NCBI GenBank assembly: GCA_026786335.1
Contig: JAJAYG010000562.1
Coordinates: forward strand, 1-7,386
DNA from: Chitinophagales bacterium
GTDB taxonomy: Bacteria > Bacteroidota > Bacteroidia > Chitinophagales > UBA10324
DNA: 7,386 nt
Direction: 5' to 3'
The notes beneath the pieces are model-generated. The model did no database searches. It was given only the letters and a program-made list of their open reading frames with translations, and was not told the origin of the DNA. Every line of letters starts with the position of its first letter. Within the stretch, counting starts at the first letter, position 1. Both the position numbers and the translations under genes were made by a program. Shown piece after piece: positions 1 to 6,792 of the stretch.

Positions 1-318
1 ATATTCTACAGATTGCTCAATGCTTGAAGGATCTTTTAAATCAAAACTGTTTTCATCGGGCGTGGTAAGAAAATCTGTTACGCGATCATATATGGGGTAA
101 TGAAGATCAACAGCATTTTCATCTGGTGGTGTATCAACACTTAAAGTAAATTGATTGGGTGATGAAACACTTTCTTCCTTTACTGGCTCAATATTTTTTG
201 TTACGGTAACTGGCACAGTGAACCAATTCAATTTACCATTCATTCCAACAGCAGAAATGATGGTGAACGAAATAAAAGCTGTTACAACAACAGCGGCGAT
301 ATTTATTTTAAATTTCAA
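1..318 (-). CDS. sprA: SprA (Sov), T9SS outer-membrane translocon, N-terminal 106 codons (runs off the left edge)
   Basis: Only the first 106 codons are present; SprA proteins are usually above 2,000 residues. SprA is the very large outer-membrane beta-barrel through which T9SS cargo leaves the periplasm, and it is needed for gliding in Flavobacterium. Seen here: a short basic start, a hydrophobic stretch at residues 5-25 that fits a signal peptide, then the SprA-like N-terminal signatures YPIYDR (74-79) and FDLKDPSSIEQSVEY (92-106). The first ATG in frame (243-241) would begin after the hydrophobic stretch and remove the export signal. An in-frame TGA lies at 333-331, and the only usual initiation codon between it and the hydrophobic stretch is TTG at 318-316, so I chose TTG. 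It follows ruvA and maeB on the same strand, an order I recall from other Bacteroidota. Identity is fairly secure from these motifs plus context; the start codon is an inference. Confidence 0.82.
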   Translation of the reverse strand, partial: MKFKINIAAVVVTAFISFTIISAVGMNGKLNWFTVPVTVTKNIEPVKEESVSSPNQFTLSVDTPPDENAVDLHYPIYDRVTDFLTTPDENSFDLKDPSSIEQSVEY

Positions 319-321
319 AAA

Positions 322-349
322 GGTGAAATGTCAAATGTGAAAAGTGAAA
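322..349 (-). repeat. Four tandem 7-bp units (TTTCACN-like) just upstream of sprA
   Basis: Read on the minus strand, this is TTTCACT, TTTCACA, TTTGACA, TTTCACC: four head-to-tail heptamers of consensus TTTCACN, with one C-to-G change in the third. The array ends three bases before the proposed TTG start of sprA, so it would lie in the 5' leader or promoter. It may be simple-sequence drift or a protein-binding array; the sequence does not decide. Confidence 0.6.
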
Positions 350-440
350 TATTCATTCTTAATTTATCAATACAAATTTCTAATTCAAAAAGAATTCGGT
401 CAATCGCGAAAATTAGTTTCCCAAATCCAAAACTCAAAAC

Positions 441-476
441 TTTTATCCGCCGAAGTTTTTACGAAGGCGGACAAAA
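441..476. repeat. GC-rich palindromic repeat between ruvA and sprA
   Basis: The arms TTTTATCCGCC (441-451) and GGCGGACAAAA (466-476) pair over 11 positions with one mismatch, around a 14-base interior that contains CGAAG twice in direct orientation. It stands out as GC-rich within an AT-rich spacer. As RNA it would make a stem between the ruvA stop and the sprA start, but no U-run follows on the minus strand, so a classic intrinsic terminator is not supported. Its minus-strand sequence shares TTTTGTCCG and CTTCGGnGG with the inverted repeat at 3718-3737, which suggests a dispersed short-repeat family. Confidence 0.6.
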
Positions 477-505
477 CTGAAACCCCTATATTAAGAGCAG
501 CCTAC

Positions 506-1102
506 TTACATAACTTTAAGTGATTGCTTGATCAATTCTTCAGAGGTCCAATCATTTTTTGAACCTATAATTCGTTGCACTGCCTGCTCTGCCTGCAACC
601 TGGTAAACCCAAGCATAACAAGAGCACTTAACGCCTCCTCTTTTACATTATTACCCGAACCAAGAGAAATTCTTGAAGCATTCATTCCTTTCCCTATTTT
701 ATCCTTCAGTTCCAAAATAATTCGTCTTGCTGTTTTGGGTCCAATGCCTTTTATACTTTCAAGCAGCTTTACATTCTCATTTAAAATTGCACGCTGTATT
801 TCTTCGGCAGTCATACTCGACAAAATCATTCTCACCGTTGAGGCTCCCACTCCCGAAATATCGAGCAGTTGTAAAAAAATAGTGCGCTCTGCTTCTTCAT
901 AAAAACCAAAAAGCGAAACACTTAAAGGGCCTTGTATGCTTCCGCCAAAATGTAAATGCGTGAGCAACTTGCATTGCGACATGTGCTGGATTTTAGAAAA
1001 TGTATTCAAAGAAATATTCACCTGGTATCCCATGCCACCCGATTCGATGATCACGTGTGTTGGCGATTTGTAAGTGATAGTTCCTTGTATGTATGCTAAC
1101 AT
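506..1102 (-). CDS. ruvA: Holliday junction branch migration complex subunit RuvA
   Basis: RuvA binds four-way DNA junctions as a tetramer and loads the RuvB motor for branch migration in recombinational repair. The 198-residue length is normal. Domains: N-terminal OB-fold (about 1-67, with the GMGYQV motif at 23-28 and LFGF at 64-67), two helix-hairpin-helix motifs (ISGVGAS 82-88 and IKGIGPKTA 117-125) that contact the DNA backbone, then a linker and the small C-terminal RuvB-binding domain (about 153-198, EEALSALVMLGF). The ATG at 1102 gives the expected N-terminus. Odd point: the loop before LFGF, which in most RuvA proteins reads like REDA or KEDA and supplies the acidic pin, is here residues 53-63 GGSIQGPLSVS. 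It is about five residues longer and has no Asp or Glu. The gene lies between maeB and sprA on the same strand, with gaps of about 190 bp on each side, so co-transcription is possible but not shown. Confidence 0.95.
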   Translation of the reverse strand: MLAYIQGTITYKSPTHVIIESGGMGYQVNISLNTFSKIQHMSQCKLLTHLHFGGSIQGPLSVSLFGFYEEAERTIFLQLLDISGVGASTVRMILSSMTAEEIQRAILNENVKLLESIKGIGPKTARRIILELKDKIGKGMNASRISLGSGNNVKEEALSALVMLGFTRLQAEQAVQRIIGSKNDWTSEELIKQSLKVM

Positions 1103-1125
1103 AGATGTGAGTGGGAAGTAATTAG

Positions 1126-1167
1126 TACTTAGTCCTTAGTATTTAGTCCTAAGTACTTAGTCCTAAG
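1126..1167. repeat. Three 14-bp tandem units upstream of ruvA
   Basis: The units TACTTAGTCCTTAG (1126-1139), TATTTAGTCCTAAG (1140-1153) and TACTTAGTCCTAAG (1154-1167) follow head to tail with one or two differences each. Units two and three contain inverted halves (TTAG-TC-CTAA). An inverted 10-bp copy, ACTAAGGACT, sits at 1281-1290 beside the end of maeB, matching AGTCCTTAGT at 1131-1140. The array lies about 25 bp upstream of the ruvA start, so it is likely in its leader or promoter. Function unknown. Confidence 0.7.
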
Positions 1168-1299
1168 TCTTTTGTTGTTGAAATTTTAAATTTGTTAGTT
1201 CTCTCATTCAATTTACTTATGGTGATTTTCTATTTCGTTATTTTCATTTTTCTTTTTTCTATTTTCTTTTTTTACTAGAGACTAAGGACTTCCGACTCT

Positions 1300-3567
1300 C
1301 TACTTAGTTTGCGCATCCACCACCGCCAGCGTTACCATATTAATAATCTCCCTTACCGAACTGCCGAGTTGCAAAATATGAACTGGCTTTTTTAAACCTA
1401 ACAATACAGGCCCGATTGCTTCTGTGCCGCCCAATGATTGCATGAGTTTGTATGCAATGTTTGCAGCAGAAAGATTCGGGAAAATTAAAGTGTTTGCTCC
1501 TCCATCAATCAATTCACTAAAAGGATAATTATCTTTTAATAATTCAGAATCAAATGCAAAGTTTGCCTGCATTTCACCGTCAACAATCATCCCCGGATAT
1601 TTTTCTTTCAGCATTGCGACTGCTTGCGAAACTTTTTCGGGCTCGGCTCCTTTTGTTGAACCGAAGTTGGAATAGCTCAACATTGCAATGCGTGGTTGAA
1701 TGTTCATGTTCTGTACTGCACGTGCAGTGAGTGAGGTGATCTCTACCAAATCTTCGGCAGTGGGATTTACATTCACTGTGCAATCAGCAAAAAATAATGG
1801 GCCGCGCTTACTCATTAAAATATACATGCCGGCAACTTTTTTTACTTCGGTTCTTGTTCCTATAATTTGCAGAGCAGGTCTAATCGTTTGTGCATAGTTT
1901 CTGGTAAGGCCTGAAATCAATGCATCGGCTTCGCCACTGAGCACCATCATGATTCCAAAATAATTTCGTTCGCGCATCAGCTTCTTGGATTCATACAACG
2001 TTAATCCCTTGCGCTTGCGCTGTTCGAAAAACCAATTGCCAAATTGCAACCGCATGGCTGCCATCTTCTCACTGTGTGTATCAATAATCGGCACATCATC
2101 CAACTCCAAAGAATTTTCTTGAATAATGGCTCTAATCTTTTCTTCATTCCCCAACAAAATCGGCTTGGCAATTCCTTCATCTTTTACAACCTGAGCAGCC
2201 TTAAGAATTTTAAAATTATCTGCTTCGGCAAACACCACTCTCTTTGGATCGCGGCGTGCTTTGGTTACCATCACTCTCACAATCGCTTCATCTCTTCCTA
2301 ATCTTTTTGAAAGTTCGTTTACGTAAGCATCCCAGTCGGGTATATTAATTCTTGAAACACCCGAATCAATTGCTGCTTTTGCAACTGCAGGTGCAACGTG
2401 TGTGAGCAATCGAGGATCAATGAGTTTTGGAATAATGTAATCTTTACCAAAAGAAATATTGCGCTCGTTGTAAGCAAGGTTTACAATATCGGGTACCGGT
2501 TTTTTTGTTAAGTCGGCAAGTGCATGCACTGCAGCAAGTTTCATTGCTTCATTAATTTCTGTAGCACGCACGTCGAGAGCGCCGCGAAAAATAAATGGAA
2601 AGCCTAATGCATTGTTTACCTGATTTGGATAATCTGATCTACCGGTTGCAATGATGGCATCGGGGCGTGCTGCCATTGCATCTTCGTATGGAATTTCGGG
2701 ATCGGGGTTGGCCAATGCAAAGATGATTGGGTTGGGCGCCATCTTCTTCACCAATTCTTTCGATACAATATTTCCTTTCGATAAACCCAGAAAAACATCG
2801 GCGCCCTCGAGTGCATCTTCCAATGTATTTAAATCGCGTGATGTTGCAAATGGCGATTTGTATTTATCAATTTCTCCTCTGTCTTTTCTTATTACGCCGC
2901 TGCGATCGATCATCACAATGTTTTCGCGCTTTACTCCCAAACTCACATACAATGCAGCACATGATAATGCAGATGCTCCTGCGCCGGAAACAACTACTAA
3001 AGCATCGCTTATTTTCTTTTCCTGAATTTCCAAAGCATTCAGCAATGCAGCAGCAGAGATAATTGCTGTGCCGTGCTGATCATCGTGCATCACCGGAATT
3101 TTCATTTCTTTTTTCAGTTGTCTTTCGATCTCAAAACACTCGGGTGCTTTTATGTCTTCGAGATTGATGCCGCCAAAAGTTGGTTCTAATGCTCTTACTG
3201 CACTTACAAATTCATCAATGCTTTTTGTGTTGAGTTCGATGTCGAATACATCGATGTCGGCAAAAATTTTAAACAGAATTCCTTTGCCTTCCATCACGGG
3301 CTTTGCTGCTTCGGGGCCAATATCACCAAGGCCGAGTACTGCAGTTCCATTGGTAATTACGCCGACCAAATTTCCTTTTGCAGTGTAGCTGTAAACTTTT
3401 TCGGGGTGCGCCGCAATTTCTAAACACGGCTCAGCCACACCCGGTGAATAGGCAAGCGCAAGATCGCGCTGTGTCTTTGTATCCTTGGTAGGAACTACTT
3501 CAATTTTTCCGGGACGTCCTTTACTGTGATAATTAAGGGCATCTTCTTTACTGATTTTTACTGCCAT
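1300..3567 (-). CDS. maeB: NADP-dependent malic enzyme, MaeB type, with C-terminal phosphotransacetylase-like domain
   Basis: Catalyses oxidative decarboxylation of malate to pyruvate with reduction of NAD(P), feeding gluconeogenic and NADPH metabolism in the cytoplasm. The 755-residue length matches the long MaeB class. Seen in order: the malic N-terminal domain with catalytic tyrosine Y40 in [19 protein letters not shown] (65-74), lysine K95 in EGKG, and acidic metal ligands E137/D138 and D162/D163 (VMHDDQHGT); the nucleotide-binding domain with GAGAS (195-199) and ALANPDPEI (284-292); then, from about residue 430, a phosphotransacetylase-like domain ending in the conserved [18 protein letters not shown] and [12 protein letters not shown] segments. 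In studied MaeB proteins this last domain is regulatory, binding acetyl-CoA, rather than an acetyltransferase; I assume the same here. NADP rather than NAD preference is inferred from the family. The start at 3567 ([11 protein letters not shown]) is typical. No frameshift or missing key residue was seen. The gene is divergent from the secreted hydrolase gene to its right. Confidence 0.96.
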   Translation of the reverse strand: MAVKISKEDALNYHSKGRPGKIEVVPTKDTKTQRDLALAYSPGVAEPCLEIAAHPEKVYSYTAKGNLVGVITNGTAVLGLGDIGPEAAKPVMEGKGILFKIFADIDVFDIELNTKSIDEFVSAVRALEPTFGGINLEDIKAPECFEIERQLKKEMKIPVMHDDQHGTAIISAAALLNALEIQEKKISDALVVVSGAGASALSCAALYVSLGVKRENIVMIDRSGVIRKDRGEIDKYKSPFATSRDLNTLEDALEGADVFLGLSKGNIVSKELVKKMAPNPIIFALANPDPEIPYEDAMAARPDAIIATGRSDYPNQVNNALGFPFIFRGALDVRATEINEAMKLAAVHALADLTKKPVPDIVNLAYNERNISFGKDYIIPKLIDPRLLTHVAPAVAKAAIDSGVSRINIPDWDAYVNELSKRLGRDEAIVRVMVTKARRDPKRVVFAEADNFKILKAAQVVKDEGIAKPILLGNEEKIRAIIQENSLELDDVPIIDTHSEKMAAMRLQFGNWFFEQRKRKGLTLYESKKLMRERNYFGIMMVLSGEADALISGLTRNYAQTIRPALQIIGTRTEVKKVAGMYILMSKRGPLFFADCTVNVNPTAEDLVEITSLTARAVQNMNIQPRIAMLSYSNFGSTKGAEPEKVSQAVAMLKEKYPGMIVDGEMQANFAFDSELLKDNYPFSELIDGGANTLIFPNLSAANIAYKLMQSLGGTEAIGPVLLGLKKPVHILQLGSSVREIINMVTLAVVDAQTK

Positions 3568-3717
3568 GTTATTATTTCGAAAAACGAATTGTCAATTGCG
3601 AATTATGCAATAGTAAATCGAATTCATGTTGCGTGAACCCGATAACAGATTGCAATTATTTTTTCAATTCTTAATTACGATTGTAGCGCTGTTGCGATAG
3701 GCAGTGAATGTGTTTTG

Positions 3718-3737
3718 TCCGAAGGAATTTCTTCGGA
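3718..3737. repeat. Short perfect inverted repeat (TCCGAAG / CTTCGGA)
   Basis: The two 7-bp arms TCCGAAG and CTTCGGA are perfectly complementary around GAATTT, and the inner bases can add a G-T and an A-T pair. It lies 150 bp upstream of maeB in non-coding DNA. With its leading TTTTG it resembles the repeat at 441-476 read on the minus strand, so it may be a degenerate member of the same family. No U-run follows on either strand, which argues against a terminator. Confidence 0.5.
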
Positions 3738-3871
3738 GGGGTGACGAAAGTAAAAAATCTTAACTGAATCAAACATGAGTGGGCGTTTGAAAGGAAAAAA
3801 TTTTCATCAAGTAAAGAAAATTCACTTCAATTTAATGATTGGAGTTATACTAAATCTATATCTTTATCACC

Positions 3872-3901
3872 TTTATAAGTAAGTATACTTATTTATATTT
3901 G
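3872..3901 (+). promoter_or_regulatory. Candidate Bacteroidota sigma-A promoter for the secreted hydrolase gene
   Basis: TATATTTG at 3894-3901 is an exact match to the Bacteroidota -7 consensus TAnnTTTG and is the only one reading rightward in this intergenic region. The -33 element (consensus TTTG or TTG) is only weakly matched, by TTTA at 3872-3875, 18 bp upstream. Transcription would begin near 3907, giving a leader of about 190 nt before the ATG at 4098. AT-rich DNA produces such matches by chance, so this is moderate evidence. Confidence 0.45.
3874..3897. promoter_or_regulatory. Near-perfect 24-bp palindrome overlapping the -7 box (possible operator)
   Basis: The core TAAGTATACTTA (3880-3891) is a perfect 12-bp palindrome. 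Symmetry continues outward to 3874 and 3897, with 11 of 12 base pairs matched; the single break is G3879 against T3892. It covers the spacer of the candidate promoter and the first four bases of its -7 box, the place where a dimeric repressor would act. No regulator gene is in the window, and the strong AT bias raises the chance expectation. Confidence 0.4.
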
Positions 3902-3935
3902 CCTCTATCAAAAACACATTTTAATTTAATTATAT

Positions 3936-3958
3936 AACTGCTGCTTATTAAGCAGGTT
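3936..3958 (+). promoter_or_regulatory. Hairpin in the predicted leader of the secreted hydrolase gene
   Basis: CTGCTT (3941-3946) and AAGCAG (3950-3955) pair perfectly around an ATT loop. AAC (3936-3938) can pair with GTT (3956-3958) after a two-base bulge, giving about nine base pairs. It falls about 30 nt after the predicted transcription start and 140 nt before the ATG. No T-run follows, so it is not a standard terminator. It could stabilise the mRNA 5' end or be incidental. Confidence 0.35.
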
Positions 3959-4097
3959 GAAATCAAAACTTTTTTCTCTAAATTTCGTGATAGGTATTCC
4001 GCGGCGATTAGTTGCCAAATGAAGAAGGATTGAAATTGATGAATTGAAAACATAGTTATTGAAAATTTTTTACCAAACCCAAATTCCTGAAGTGCCT

Positions 4098-6590
4098 ATG
4101 AAAAACCTTTTACACTTTTCATCCAAATCAGGAAGCAGTTTCTACAAACTAAAACAAAATGCACTTTCAATATTTGCATTGGCAATTTTAATTTGGTTTT
4201 CATCCTTCAATAATTGTATAGCTCAAACTGTTACAAACCTATCGGGCTTTTATCGCAGTGGTCAGGTTTTTATAACCTGGGCAAACGCAAGTGACCCATC
4301 AACACTTTATAAAATATACCGATCAACAAGTAAAATCAATACAGCAGCTGATATTGATACCGCTGAATATTTAGGATTTGTTGATTACCATTCTTCATTC
4401 GATCACAATCTTACCAATGCGGATGGTCAAGTTCGTTATCAAAGAATTGATTCAGCGGGTGCACCTCTTAATTCTTCAACAGGATTGTGTGTTGCACTTA
4501 CTCTTGTAAATGGGAATTATTACTATGCAGTAACTACACTGCTTGATTCGGTTGAAGATAAATCGATTGTTGAAGGTGAGAACTCGATCAGTAATTCTAT
4601 TGCAGAAACTGTGTCAACAGCTCAGCCGGTTTTTCAGGAACACAGAGTTAAGGATGGCAAAGGATACGACATTTATACAAATTTTGTAAGCTCGAAATAT
4701 GCAGTTGATCAGCCGCTGCTTGTGAGGGTTGCAACCTTGGCTTATGATTTTGCGGTTTGTCAATACAAGGTTACAGAAAATACTCCAATGAGAGTTTTTT
4801 TCCATGGCGGAGGAAAAAACTTTATATCTAACATAACTGAAGTTTTAAGTAATGATGTTAGACTTGAGATGGAAGATTTTCTTCCCGATTCAAATGTTAA
4901 TACTGCGTGGTGGGGCTGTAACCCTGCTTATGATGTTTTGAATGATGAAAATAATGTAGCGCCCGCTTCAGGAATCAATGTAAATTTCTCACAACAGAAA
5001 TCAAATATGGTAATTGATTGGGCGATTAAAAATTTGCCGATTGATTCAAACCGTATTTACATCGATGGAACAAGTGATGGATCGGCACCTGCATTCTTAT
5101 ATGCCCTTACTTATCCCGAGAGAATTGCAGCAGTTGAAGTGCATACAGGCGCATTTAGTCTTTCGTTTCTTAATGATTCCATATATAATTGTTCCCTCAA
5201 TGAAGGTTATGTTAATCGGGTTGAAGTTAATAATCTTTTGGGAGAAGTTCCAACGAATCTAATGTGTAATCTTGGCATTAATACTTATGATGCAATGAAC
5301 GGCAGTTGGGTTGTTCATCATTATCCAAATAAAAGTTATCCTATGATCTTTAGTATCAATGGAAAGAATGATCAAAAACTCGGATGGACAGAGAAAACAA
5401 TTTTCTACGATTCATTAAACAACAATCGATTCGGTGGTTATTATTTTTGGGATAGCCGCGACCATAAAGGAAATGATAAATTCTGGAACACTGATAACTA
5501 TCAATTGTATCGTTACCGCAGAAACATTTCATTTCCTGCTTTTAGTTTTTGTAGTTTGAATGAAGACTATGGCAAGGGTGATACTACCACAGGAGAACCT
5601 CACGGTTCAATTAATGGAATGCTCGATTACAGTGATAGTATCATCGATAAATCAAATATGTATGTGATCAAGGTTTTTATACGCGATCTTTTCTCTTATA
5701 ACGACAGCGTTATTGTATATCCCGATTCAGGTTTTGCTGATATTACCCCAAGAAGACTTCAGAATTTTTTGCCGCCAGAAGGTTCAATGCTTAGCTGGCA
5801 AACAATACATAATAACCAAGTGGTACAGGGTGATACATTTATTTATAGTGGTCAGCTTATAACCATTCCGCAGGTAAAAATATTTAAAGACACTACTACC
5901 TTAACGATCACTATTGTTCCTTTCCAAAAATATTTTCGAGATTTTGATGCAGATAATTTCGGTGATGTAAGCAACAGCATTCTTTCAGTTTCTCTACCAA
6001 ATGGATATGTTATTGATAGCACAGATTGTAATGATGGAAATTATTTTATACACCCGGGGGCGCTTGAAGTCTGCAATAGCTTAGATGATAATTGTAACGC
6101 AAGCATTGATGAGGGTTTAACTTTAAGTAGTTATTATCAAGATGCAGACAATGACAACTATGGTAATGCAGAAATCGTTCTCGTCTTTTGCGAACAACCA
6201 GAAGGATATGTTTCAGACAGTCTGGATTGCGATGACAATAATATAAATGTTAATCCCTCGGTAACTGAAATAACCAATAATGGAATTGACGATGATTGCA
6301 ATGGTTACATTGATGAATTCGGAGTAAGCATATCAGAAACTGAGAAAGGATACTTTAATATTTCTCCGAACCCATCAAATGGTATCTTTCAAATAAACTT
6401 CAATACCATACAAGAAAAAAGTACCGTTCTTTCAATTACAAACCTTTTGGGTCAAATGGTATTCGAAGAAAAGTTGGAGGAAAATATTTTAGTTCAATCA
6501 ATTGATCTTTCAGCAGCGGAAAAAGGAATTTATATTCTAAAGTTACAAAGTAAAAATGAAATCAGCATCCGGCAATTGGTGATTCATTAA
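4098..6590 (+). CDS. Secreted multidomain alpha/beta-hydrolase-like protein with MopE repeats and T9SS sorting domain
   Basis: Predicted cell-surface or secreted protein of 830 residues. The signal peptide spans about 1-42 (hydrophobic core ALSIFALAILIWF, cleavage near CIA-QTV). Then come a fibronectin-III-like domain (about 43-170) and an alpha/beta-hydrolase-like core with oxyanion motif HGGG (236-239), nucleophile elbow GTSDG with S326, likely acid D425 (NGKND) and likely H456 (RDHKGN). A beta-rich region of unknown type follows (about 475-610), then two acidic MopE-type repeats (about 612-674 and 678-741, with DADNDNYG and DCDDNN motifs) that probably bind Ca2+ or another cation. The end is a T9SS type A sorting domain (about 751-830: NISPNPSNG ... 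KGIYILKL ... RQLVIH). A start at 4059 is also open and adds 13 residues, but I prefer 4098: it gives a signal peptide of exactly the same length as in the downstream paralogue. Esterase or related activity is inferred from the triad; the substrate is unknown. Export would use Sec, then T9SS. Confidence 0.85.
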   Translation: MKNLLHFSSKSGSSFYKLKQNALSIFALAILIWFSSFNNCIAQTVTNLSGFYRSGQVFITWANASDPSTLYKIYRSTSKINTAADIDTAEYLGFVDYHSSFDHNLTNADGQVRYQRIDSAGAPLNSSTGLCVALTLVNGNYYYAVTTLLDSVEDKSIVEGENSISNSIAETVSTAQPVFQEHRVKDGKGYDIYTNFVSSKYAVDQPLLVRVATLAYDFAVCQYKVTENTPMRVFFHGGGKNFISNITEVLSNDVRLEMEDFLPDSNVNTAWWGCNPAYDVLNDENNVAPASGINVNFSQQKSNMVIDWAIKNLPIDSNRIYIDGTSDGSAPAFLYALTYPERIAAVEVHTGAFSLSFLNDSIYNCSLNEGYVNRVEVNNLLGEVPTNLMCNLGINTYDAMNGSWVVHHYPNKSYPMIFSINGKNDQKLGWTEKTIFYDSLNNNRFGGYYFWDSRDHKGNDKFWNTDNYQLYRYRRNISFPAFSFCSLNEDYGKGDTTTGEPHGSINGMLDYSDSIIDKSNMYVIKVFIRDLFSYNDSVIVYPDSGFADITPRRLQNFLPPEGSMLSWQTIHNNQVVQGDTFIYSGQLITIPQVKIFKDTTTLTITIVPFQKYFRDFDADNFGDVSNSILSVSLPNGYVIDSTDCNDGNYFIHPGALEVCNSLDDNCNASIDEGLTLSSYYQDADNDNYGNAEIVLVFCEQPEGYVSDSLDCDDNNINVNPSVTEITNNGIDDDCNGYIDEFGVSISETEKGYFNISPNPSNGIFQINFNTIQEKSTVLSITNLLGQMVFEEKLEENILVQSIDLSAAEKGIYILKLQSKNEISIRQLVIH

Positions 6591-6792
6591 ATTATTTAAT
6601 CAGAATCCCTTTTTAACTTATTTTTTCTTTGCAGTAAATCAGAGCGAATTGTTTTTTTAATTTTCGTTGCAATTAATATTGACTTTTATTTCAAAGTTTT
6701 ATAAAATTAGTATTTGAAATTAAAGCTAAAGTTCAAATTTGAGTTGCTTTCTTTATTACCTTTAAAATTTATTCATCAAAAAAATACCAACC

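Larger units (their letters stand above)
3568..4097. other. Divergent intergenic region without a convincing gene
   Basis: About 530 bp between the starts of maeB (leftward) and the secreted hydrolase (rightward). It should hold both promoters. I see an inverted repeat (3718-3737), a -7-like box (3894-3901) overlapped by a long palindrome, and a hairpin (3936-3958). No exact TAnnTTTG box reads toward maeB. A 35-codon ORF (3775-3882, plus strand) is the best small reading frame but has no independent support. The stretch just upstream of maeB (about 3586-3620) is rich in AATTG/AATTC-type words, as is common in AT-rich spacers. Confidence 0.7.

Noticed and set aside
155..340. 61-codon ORF on the plus strand
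   Set aside because: Antisense to the sprA N-terminal coding region, whose motifs are recognisable; no independent features.
528..902. 124-codon ORF on the plus strand
   Set aside because: Lies wholly antisense to ruvA, which has clear domain motifs; a shadow frame.
1276..1302. Possible terminator hairpin after maeB (TAGAGA / TCTCTA)
   Set aside because: Only six clean pairs, a 15-base loop and no U-run in the minus-strand transcript.
1580..1783. 67-codon minus-strand ORF rich in His and Cys
   Set aside because: Out-of-frame shadow inside maeB on the same strand; the His/Cys richness follows from the maeB codons.
2651..3062. Two overlapping plus-strand ORFs of 111 and 124 codons
   Set aside because: Antisense to the malic enzyme nucleotide-binding domain; composition mirrors the real gene.
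4059..4097. Upstream ATG adding 13 residues to the secreted hydrolase
   Set aside because: The extension places extra residues before a normal signal peptide, and the paralogue has no counterpart; the 4098 start gives equal-length signal peptides.
4200..4230. Lipoprotein signal (cysteine near the signal peptide end, FNNC)
   Set aside because: The residues before the cysteine do not match a lipobox; cleavage after CIA fits signal peptidase I better, and the paralogue lacks the cysteine.
5014..5262. 82-codon plus-strand ORF
   Set aside because: Overlaps the hydrolase core of the secreted protein in another frame, where the catalytic serine motif is encoded.
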